Assembly: GCA_963932465.1 (NCBI GenBank)
Contig: OZ010786.1
Span: 446,388,619-446,452,618 of the forward strand
Direction of reading: 5' to 3'
Length of the DNA stretch: 64,000 bases
Source of the DNA: Maratus speciosus
Lineage: Eukaryota > Arthropoda > Arachnida > Araneae > Salticidae
Shown piece after piece: positions 57,209-64,000 of the stretch; positions within the stretch are counted from its first letter, which is position 1, and each line of letters starts with the position of its first letter. Made by a program: the position numbers and the translations under genes. Under the pieces are notes generated by a model, which saw only the letters and a list, made by a program, of their open reading frames with translations, was not told the DNA's origin and did not search any database.

Positions 57209-58363
57209 CTACTCTTCGATAATGGTAGTATATCGGGGTCTCTTACGTTTAGATGGGCTGAGAGCATCATAATCCGGTAACTCGTAAATAATTTCATTAG
57301 GGACTTTATAAAGCTGGCTGTGAAATTTTTTAGAAAGAAATTTAATACGACTGACCAGAGAGGTAGTTTTGAGATCGTTTCTGATCGTGGTGTTCCGAAG
57401 AAATCGAGAACCATTTCTGATTCGGCGAAGTTGACCGTTGTGAAGCTCAGAAAGCCGGTCCATACTTGTTCTACAGAGGAAGCCCCACACCGGGCAGCCG
57501 TAGGTGATGATGGTTAAAATGCAGGCATTGTAGATTAAAAGTTTGTTATGGTAGGACATACTAGGGCTCCTTAAAAGAGGTGAGAGACTTTTAGCTACCC
57601 CCGAGGCTTTACCGCGGATGTTAAGCATATGTTTTTTGAAGGTAAGGCGTTTGTCAATGATAACCCCCAAGTACTTAGCATCATCAGACCAAGGGATGGT
57701 AGTGTTGTTAATGGTTAGTCTATTGGGAACAGTAAAAGTACGAGAAAAGTAGACAGCTTTGGTCTTACTTTCATTAAGTTTGACACGCCACTGATTGCAT
57801 CAGTCAATGAATAAATTTAAGTGATTCTGTATGTTTTTATAAAGTAAATATGGATGGTGTGCCGCAGCATAAATGGTGGTGTCGTCCGCATAAAGGGCCA
57901 GTAAAGTTAGAAGAGTACGAGGCACGTCAAAAAAGTACAGATTGAAAAGGGTTGGGCCTAAGATTGATCCCTGTATAATACCACATACAATAAAGTGTAG
58001 ATCCGATAAAATGTTGTTTATGCGGACGGAGAATGAACGGTCGCCAAGATATGAGAAAATAAGGTGTATAAGTCCGGATGGAAATCCAAGCCGAATTAAT
58101 TTGTAAATGAGGCCTTCATGCCAGACTTTATCAAAGGCCTTGGCGATGTCCAAAAAAATGGCAGCAGTTGGCTTTTTTGCATTGAAGCTTTCACTGAGGA
58201 ATTCAACAACGCGCAAAAGCTGGTGTTGTGTGGAGTGGCCAGCTCGGAATCCAAATTGTTCCGGTGGCAAAATATTGTGTTCGTTAATGAATTTGTTAAT
58301 TTGCAATCTAATGACGCGTTCAATAACTTTAGAAAGGCTAGAAAGCAATCGTTTTGGCTAAAT
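57209..58363 (-). pseudogene. Jockey-type LINE reverse transcriptase, 5'-truncated
   Basis: This is ORF2 of a non-LTR retrotransposon of the Jockey clade. The frame on the minus strand enters at about 58357 with PKRLLSSLSKVIERVI and carries FGFRAGHSTQHQLLRV (residues 32-46 from 58348), FLDIAKAFDKVW (motif A, 65-76), QGSILGPTLFNLY (motif B, 126-138) and YADDTTIYA (catalytic motif C, 153-161; D-D intact). A single in-frame TGA at 57800-57802 follows NLFID. The same frame then continues CNQWRVKLNESKT, KYLGVIIDKRLTFKKH, TYGCPVWG and on to a TAG stop at 57209-57211. Only that codon breaks about 380 codons; a TGG there would fit the family. The endonuclease domain and the first RT blocks are missing and AT-rich foreign DNA begins at about 58364, which is ordinary 5' truncation. 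Low decay implies a recent copy. Confidence 0.9.
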
Positions 58364-58854
58364 TAAAAACGCTGCTTTAATTAATTTTTTATACACATTC
58401 TCTGGTTTTAATTGATTAAAAAGAATACTAATGTTGGCATGAATTCTTTTGATATTCCGAATGATTCATTTGAATATAAAAGTCATTCGTTATGCCCACC
58501 AGTAATTCCTTTTCCAGAAACACAGTCTATCATAAAATACTAAATATTATCGCCTGAAAAGATTAATTTGTAGAGTATTGTTTCGAAACTTAATTAATTT
58601 CAAAATATTCAACTTCATGATGGAAACGAGCTAAATTAAATGTGTATTTCCGTTATTTAACGCTATAAAGCTGAACTAAACATATTTTAAAGGCATTGAT
58701 GTGAACTGTTGCAAAATTGTGCGTAGAAAGATTGCAGCTTTTAATTCCTAGTTTTAGGAAATTTCACCATTTTGCGGTGTATCACACGACAGTTAGCGTT
58801 TAATTTTAAGAGTGTATCAATAAGTTTCTTCCCTTCTACAATGAATAATCTGAA
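58364..58854. other. AT-rich DNA without a gene
   Basis: Nothing recognisable lies between the truncated 5' end of the Jockey copy and the minisatellite. No long duplication of the DNA next to the LINE A-tract is visible here. Confidence 0.4.
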
Positions 58855-59266
58855 AGATTATTTTCAATAGAAAATAGCAGATGCTTTTATACAAGCGACA
58901 GCATACACCGTTCCAGACGTACTGCAAACATCAGCGTGAACTGGTTATACCCTTTGGTGGAGCCTATATTGAACAAATACTTATTTTTAAAATATAGCGA
59001 AAATAGCACATGCTTTTCTACAAGATGAAGCATCAATACTTCTAGACATACTACTAACGTCCGCGTTACAGGTTATTTTCTTTGGTGCAGTCTATACTGA
59101 ACAATTACTTCTTTTAAAAAAAGAGAGAAAATAGCAGATGCATTTTTTCTACAACAAATATCATCCATCCTTCCAGATGTACTGCAAACATGCGCTTGAA
59201 CTGGCTATACTCGTTGGTGGAGTCTATATTTAACAATTAATTCTTTTAAAACTATAGCGAAGAAAA
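58855..59266 (+). repeat. Minisatellite, ~125-bp unit, three copies (left part)
   Basis: Units start near 58868, 58992 and 59121 with GAAAATAGCAGATGCTTTT-like sequence. Each includes a CTACAAGA..AGCATC block, TTC(C/T)AGA(C/T)(A/G)TACTGCAAAC, and CTTTGGTGGAGCCTATATTG. The array resumes after the PLE insertion at 61508-61760 in the same orientation. Confidence 0.8.
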
Positions 59267-59267
59267 T

Positions 59268-60403
59268 AGTTATTAAGATGCTACTTGGTGAAGAATAATA
59301 TAAATTTAAAAAGAACTTTTAAAATGCCAAAATATGCAAACTTTGACCAGACTAGTTTCGGTAGTCTTTAGCGTAAAAAATAACGGAAACTTGCTTAGTT
59401 ATATACGAGAGAAACAGATTCAAGTAACAAGTTCTTTAACCAATAGGGAAACAGGAAAATACAGGTACCAATCAATAAGAGAATAGAACACGTAATGCCA
59501 CCAAAAGATTGAGAAATATTGGTAGTATAGTTAAGAAAAAGAGGATTTTATGAATTTCAAGCAATCTGATAAAGGGGAAATAGAGAATTCACTATTAATA
59601 ATATTGTCATAATTTTTGTAGATATAAAATGCTTCAAGAAAGTTAAGTTCGTGGATAGCAGTAGGATAGAAGTAGGTGTTGGCGTTCTTTATTACGAAAT
59701 TTAAAATCCCGTTTGTTCTGCCCAATAAAGGAAAGATCGCAAAGGCAATTAATAATATATATACCCCATGAGATGAATATATTAATAGGATCTTTGAGTT
59801 TAGAGAGAGTAAGTTTATTCGTAGGGGTAAAAATTATTCTGAAGTCGTGCTGTCTAAGAAATTTGGGAATAGGAAAACTGGATTTATGAAAGAAAGATAA
59901 CACAATGCTACTTCTGGAAAGAGAAGAGGACTGATTTGAGTTAGAGGGACGAGGTTGTTGTAGTTTATGTAAAGCAGTATCGATAATAGAAGAGTTGTAA
60001 ACTCTGTCAATAGCAATGACTTTAAGATATTTAATTTCACTATTAAGTGAGTGCAAATCAGAACAAGCATGTATGGCACGATTTATTAAAGTAAAAAAGG
60101 CACCCATTTGCTGGCTGGGAGGCTGAAAAGAGCAAGTTTTTTTTTTTGGGGGGGGGGGCAGACAAACTGCGAAAGTTTTGAGTTTGACCGATGTAGATAA
60201 ATCGTCTACAGTACGAGTGACAAGGGTTTACAGATACGGGAGGGAACCTTTATTTTCTGTTTCATAAGTGAATTGTATATTGCTATCGATTGAGTACATA
60301 ATGTTAACGATATTATCGATATTGTGAAGAGAGGTGTCAATTAAGGTCATCAACATAGCGAGTCCAGAACGGGAAAGAGAATTTATTATAAACATAATGA
60401 TAG
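59268..60403 (-). mobile_element. Penelope-like element, minus-strand copy (5'-truncated)
   Basis: The minus-strand copy starts inside the reverse transcriptase just before the catalytic box and ends in the minisatellite near 59268. It comprises the RT C-terminus, linker, GIY-YIG nuclease and a 3' region with CAAGTTTCCGTTATTTTTT and CAAAGTTTGCATATT, both also present at the end of the plus-strand copy. About 85 bases are deleted inside the nuclease region relative to that copy. PLEs are retroelements with an RT related to telomerase. Confidence 0.85.
59531..60390 (-). pseudogene. PLE reverse transcriptase C-terminus plus GIY-YIG nuclease
   Basis: On the minus strand 60360-60346 encodes RYVDD, the RT catalytic box (read FWTRYVDD). 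A frameshift follows, then NIQFTYETENKGSLPYL, a stop, and TLVTRTVDDLSTS. The frame shifts again into an open stretch of 154 codons (60107-59643): RAIHACSDLHSLNSEIKYLK at 10-29, HDFRIIFTPTNKLTLSKLKD at 87-106, and WGIYIINCLCDLSFIGQNKR at 114-133, with GIY kept and YIG changed to FIG. A deletion then removes the central nuclease segment, and another frame ends in IHELNFLEAFYIYKNYDN and LSDC. Several frameshifts and a deletion make it inactive. Confidence 0.8.
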
Positions 60404-61507
60404 TACCGTTAACATTATGAAGTCAATCGATAGCAATATACAATTGACTTATGAAAAAGAAAATAACGGTTTCTCCCGTTTCTGTATATCCTTGTCACTC
60501 GTACTGTAGACGGTTTCTCTACATCTATATCAAAAGTTTCGCACTTTGTTTACCCCCCATGCTTGCTCTTGTCACCCTCCCAGACAGTAAATATCTGCCT
60601 TTTTTTACTTTCATATATCGTGCTATATATGTTTGTTCTGATTCTCACTCCCTTAATAGTGAAATTCAATATCTCAAAGCCATTGTGATTGACAGAGATT
60701 ACAACCCTTCTACACTGATTTACATTAACTACATCATCCTCGTCCCTCTAACTAAAATTAGTCCTCTTCTCTTTCCAGAAGTAGCACTCTGTTACCTTTC
60801 TTTCCTAAATCCAGATTTCTAATTGCCAAAATTCTTACACAGTACGACTTCAGAATAACTTTTACCCCTAAGAATATATTTACCCTCTCCAAACTCAAAG
60901 ATCCTATTGAGTTATGCAACTCATGGGATATCTATAGTATTAATTGCCAATGCGATCTTTCCTATATTGGGCAGAGCAAACGGTGTTTAAAATTTCGTAT
61001 TAAAGAACACCAACAATATATTCAAAAACAGGAAAACAATAAATCTTCAATTGCTAAAGATTGCTGGGAGTTAAACCACTCTTATGATTTTAATTCAGCC
61101 AAAATCATCTCTAAACACACTTCTATACATGAACTTAACTTTCTTGAAGAATTTCATATCTTCAGAAATTATGATAATATTGTTAATAGTGAATTCGGCA
61201 TTACCCCTTTATCAGATTGCAGGCAATATTTCTTAAAATTATCTTTTTCTTAATTACTACCAGTATTTTTCACACTTTTGATGGCATTAGCTATACTATT
61301 CGTCTATTGGTAATACTACCATAATACCTACCCGTATTTTCCTGTTTTCTTTTGGTTAATGAACGTCTCACTTGAATTCACTTCTCCCCTATATAATTGA
61401 GCAAGTTTCCGTTATTTTTTGCATTAAGGACGGTGCACTAAAGGCTACTAAAACTAGTCATCTCAAAGTTTGCATATTCTGGCGATTTAAACGTTGTTTT
61501 TAAATTT
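60404..61507 (+). mobile_element. Penelope-like element, plus-strand copy (5'-truncated)
   Basis: It begins with GTTAACATTATGAAGTCAAT, a sequence that in the RT lies shortly after the catalytic box, and runs to about 61507, where the minisatellite resumes. Its first ~80 bp mirror 60315-60250 of the minus-strand copy, so the two copies meet head to head. The 3' region shares CAAGTTTCCGTTATTTTTTG and CAAAGTTTGCATATTCTGG with the other copy, so the two belong to one family. Confidence 0.85.
60745..61253 (+). pseudogene. PLE linker and GIY-YIG nuclease, open to the natural stop
   Basis: The frame reads LSRSSTLLPFFPKSRFLIAK, then ILTQYDFRITFTPKNIFTLS, then SWDIYSINCQCDLSYIGQSK, FRIKEHQQYIQ, SIAKDCWELNHSYDF, and SIHELNFLEEFHIF, ending FLKLSFS and a TAA at 61251-61253. 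It has no stop over about 165 codons. The first G of the GIY motif is D here (DIY), while YIG is intact. Upstream, the RT-side sequence (60451-60740) is open in a different frame with RAIYVCSDSHSLNSEIQYLK, so at least one frameshift near 60700-60745 separates the parts. Confidence 0.8.
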
Positions 61508-61760
61508 TTGTAGCGAAAATTGCAGAGGCTTGTCTACAAGAGATAGCACCAATCCTTCTAGACATACTGCAAACGACCACTTGAACTGCTGATACCCTTT
61601 GATGTTGCCTATACTGAACAATTACTTATTTTTAACAGATAGAGAAAATAGCAGTTACTTTTCTACAAGAAATAGCATCCATTCTACCAGACATACGGCA
61701 ATCTTCCGCTTGAACCGGTTATTCCCTTTGGTGAGCCTATATTGAAGAATCATTTCTTTA
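61508..61760 (+). repeat. Minisatellite, ~125-bp unit, two copies (right part)
   Basis: Units start near 61510 and 61635 with GAAAATTGCAGAGGCTTGTC and GAAAATAGCAGTTACTTTTC. They carry the CTACAAGA, AGACATAC.GCAA and CCTTTGGTG blocks of the left part in the same order. With the PLE pair removed, left and right parts join as one array of about five units. Confidence 0.75.
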
Positions 61761-61907
61761 AAAAAATGTATTGTATTTGGTGTATCAACGCCATCTATAT
61801 GTTCTTACAATCCGAAATCCCTGTCCTGATAATTACACCACAAAAAACACAGTCCAATGTGATTTTCAATAACGTAAATAATTTACATTTTCCGTCCATT
61901 CTGTCTG

Positions 61908-62155
61908 GCCCCACCAGTGGCCGAGAGGTTCTGCTCTGGAAGCTGGTAGATGGGAGGTGCTGTGTTCGAACCCAATCGCGCCCGTCGGCCTAATCGTTCG
62001 GTGTTTTCATGGTTTTCTTCGGACCTTTGATTTCCAAGCGTAAATACGGGTTAAGTTCACTTAGAAAGACAAACCAATAAGGGCACTACCCCCCCGTAGG
62101 GCCCATATCCCTCGTGTTGATAATTGGCCGTCATAAACACAACCAACCAACCAAT
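61908..62155 (+). mobile_element. tRNA-derived SINE, ~248 bp
   Basis: It contains a box A (TGGCCGAGAGG, 61918-61928) and a box B (TGTTCGAACCC, 61963-61973) about 35 bases apart. These are the internal RNA polymerase III promoter of a tRNA-like head. A body of about 165 bases follows (GGTTTTCTTCGGACCTTTGA, CGTAAATACGGGTTAAGTTC) and a short CAACCAACCAAC tail. The tRNA-like head is too degenerate to fold as a working tRNA. It is fairly GC-rich compared with its surroundings, suggesting recent arrival. No ORF; a partner LINE is not identified. Confidence 0.8.
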
Positions 62156-63254
62156 TATTCTGTCTGAAAATTGTTTCACTTGTAGGCTGCATAAAATAAT
62201 ACACAATTTTATTTTAATTAATATTCCTCACTTCAAAAATAGTTGTCCTTACTGAATAAAATAAAACCGTAAAAAAAAAGATACTGAAAGTTTCATTATT
62301 CTGGAATCTCTCTTCATTTTTTCGGAAAAAACTGAATCCAGTTTTTCAGCTTCAACGAAGGAAAATGTAATAATGCCAAATGAAGTTTTTTCGTCACATT
62401 AAGCTATTGTTTTTAATAAAAGAGACTGTTTTAACGGCAGAGCTTCATTTAATTAATGTCATTAAAGAATGGAATTTTTTTCTTTAACCATGCTCTATTC
62501 CATTCATTTTTTATGAAACATCTTTTTTTTTGGCCAGATGGTTACTTTTCGTTGGGTTTTGTGTCGACTCAGTAATATTAAAATTTAATATTATGTATAG
62601 CAGTATTTATATTTAAATATCAACAAACTGTCGCAAGAATTTTATCCTTGTTATACTTATATTTGCTTTTCTAGAAATATCCTTTTTTACAATTTCTAAT
62701 CCTGTATTACGCAAAATTAAATCTCGAAAATTAATTTTCATTATAAAACTCAAATGTTTTCATCATTAACGCTAAAAGCAAACGTGAAACTAGATGTTAC
62801 GTTGATTAGGTTATTACGTACATCTTTGTTTCTAAATATTACGTAATTCCGATTATCTTTACATCAAATAAGACAAAAATAAAAGTATTTTCACACAAAG
62901 TTTGTTTGAAAACTGTATTTTAAGTTACTGATGTTTGATTATTTCAAACAGTAATTTTCAGGCATTGAATGAATAAATATATCACGTAACAATAAACATT
63001 TGTTTCCTTACATTAATGTTAACTAACATTTTCGATATCTTAAAATAAATGCGCAAACTCAGAGAAGATCCAAATCACAATCCAAGCTTGACGAGGACAC
63101 TCTGTTGCAAAAAATATATGCACCCAGAAGAAATTGAGTCTCAAAATGAAACTTGGTATGTGAATATTTTTTGCTTAAATGAACAAATTATCATAAATTC
63201 AGAAGAAAAAAACATTTTATTGACTAGTAGCAGCAAAAGAAATGTCAAATTTAG
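62156..63254. other. AT-rich DNA without a gene
   Basis: Apart from the dispersed phrase GTTTGTTTGAAAACTGTATTT at about 62902, nothing recognisable. Confidence 0.4.
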
Positions 63255-64000
63255 TAGGTTGGAAAGCCACATTTGGCAGCTATAAAAGCCGATACTCTGA
63301 GGCATGGAGACTATTAAGTTACCGATGTCTTTCTGCGGTACATTCTGCCATAAGTGTAGCAACTTATAAACAAGTTCGGTGGTATTCCGATACGGCTGAA
63401 GTCGCTATTCTAACATGTCCAAAACATTATCTATTGGAACAGATGTGGTGACCTGGTGGTCCATGGTAGGAATTTATATCCTTGTAGACATTGTTTCGTG
63501 AGTCGTGCAGTATATGATCGAGCGTTATAATGCTGATAAATGGAACCTAGAAGTCTTGATAGCATAGGAGGTAACATCGGCTGCAAAATGTCATCTATGC
63601 ACCTGTTAGCTATTAGAGTACCTTTCAAAACGGGTAAATGTGATCAGCTGTCCCAGCAGATCTCTAAAAAGAATGTCATTCCAGGTATTATGGCAATGTG
63701 CTGCTAATTATGAAATGCAGGATTAAACCGATGAGCTCTCTGCCTTCACATACGTACGGCAGTCACCAGCATTGAGGAAAAAAACGGGATTAGTCACTAA
63801 ATATCACATTTATCAAAACAGACATTGGCCAGCTTGCTCGAGATCGACACCAATACAGACGACACAGCATAGGTTGAATGTTTATGAGAAACTGCCTAAA
63901 TGGATGTTGATAGCTTCCCTGAGTCGGCCTGTCATCTACAGATGGTATGACTTGATACCACTGCATCCATATCAAATGACAAATGGCGTCGAATAGATGA
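63255..64000 (-). pseudogene. Tc1-like transposase remnant, runs off the window
   Basis: On the minus strand from the window end the frames read RLYWCRSRASWPMSVLINVI then FSD, followed by a stop in place of the expected ES (first catalytic D kept). Later come VLKGTLIANRCIDDILQPM, QHYNARSYTARLTKQCLQG, LPWTTRSPHLFQ, then LLHLWQNVPQKDIGNLIVSM. These match 'FSDES.F', 'RGT.T...Y.D.ILQP', 'QQDNARPHTAR', 'LPWPARSPDLSPIEH' and 'W..IPQ..I..L..SMP' of Tc1-like transposases. The second D (QDNAR) reads HYNAR and the PIE region is frameshifted, so it is inactive. The N-terminus lies beyond the window. It differs from the Tc1-like copy at 38-44 kb and is a separate lineage. Confidence 0.75.

Noticed and set aside
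61918..61985. Possible functional tRNA gene (boxes A and B)
   Set aside because: The head does not fold into a convincing cloverleaf and is followed by a SINE body and a CAAC tail, so it is a SINE promoter.

Overview
The window looks like non-coding, transposon-dominated nuclear DNA of an animal, most likely an arthropod. It is strongly AT-rich, full of mononucleotide runs and short repeats, and every protein-like stretch I can recognise belongs to a mobile element: Jockey-type LINE, Penelope-like element (PLE), Tc1-like, hAT. There is also a tRNA-derived SINE. An arachnid host is a guess from the overall repeat style. I see no convincing host gene, rRNA, functional tRNA, operon or CRISPR array.

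Layout. 1-10 kb: fold-back elements, a TIR element (4657-5205), a minisatellite-bearing element (5938-6838), a decayed hAT transposase (7330-7800, minus), a hAT-like MITE and a piggyBac-like MITE with TTAA flanks. 10.2-21.1 kb: a large diverged duplication (about 10255-13550 against 15569-19870, with a third fragment at 20.8-21.1 kb); one copy carries two later insertions that the other lacks, so empty sites can be read directly. 21.5-28.3 kb: a 175-bp tandem array inside a TIR element, and three further TIR elements (23704-24673, 25469-26532, 26980-28310). 28.5-29.85 kb: Jockey ORF1 remains (minus). 30.6-31.5 kb: second copy of the hairpin/minisatellite element.

36.7-44.4 kb is a six-level nest. 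A 0.45-kb TIR element was hit by a pogo-like MITE and by another TIR element. The latter holds a Tc1-like element whose transposase is cut between its two catalytic aspartates by about 4.57 kb of DNA. That DNA holds hAT-type MITEs which were hit again by a second MITE family, with readable 8-bp target-site duplications.

44.9-64 kb: pogo-like MITE, an intact copy of the outer element of the nest, a decayed tandem repeat, and a compact element at 52505-53307 with ~63-bp terminal inverted repeats around an uninterrupted 225-codon GIY-YIG reading frame. After that come a second copy of the 16.4-kb TIR element, a 1.5-kb inverted-repeat pair, a 5'-truncated Jockey reverse transcriptase with one stop codon, a head-to-head pair of PLE copies inserted in a 125-bp minisatellite, a SINE, and a decayed Tc1-like transposase running off the window end.

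The best candidates for something new are the GIY-YIG/TIR element, the six-level nest, and a recurring architecture (short inverted repeats or hairpin, a tetranucleotide run, and a 130-180-bp minisatellite) shared by three or four otherwise unrelated repeats.
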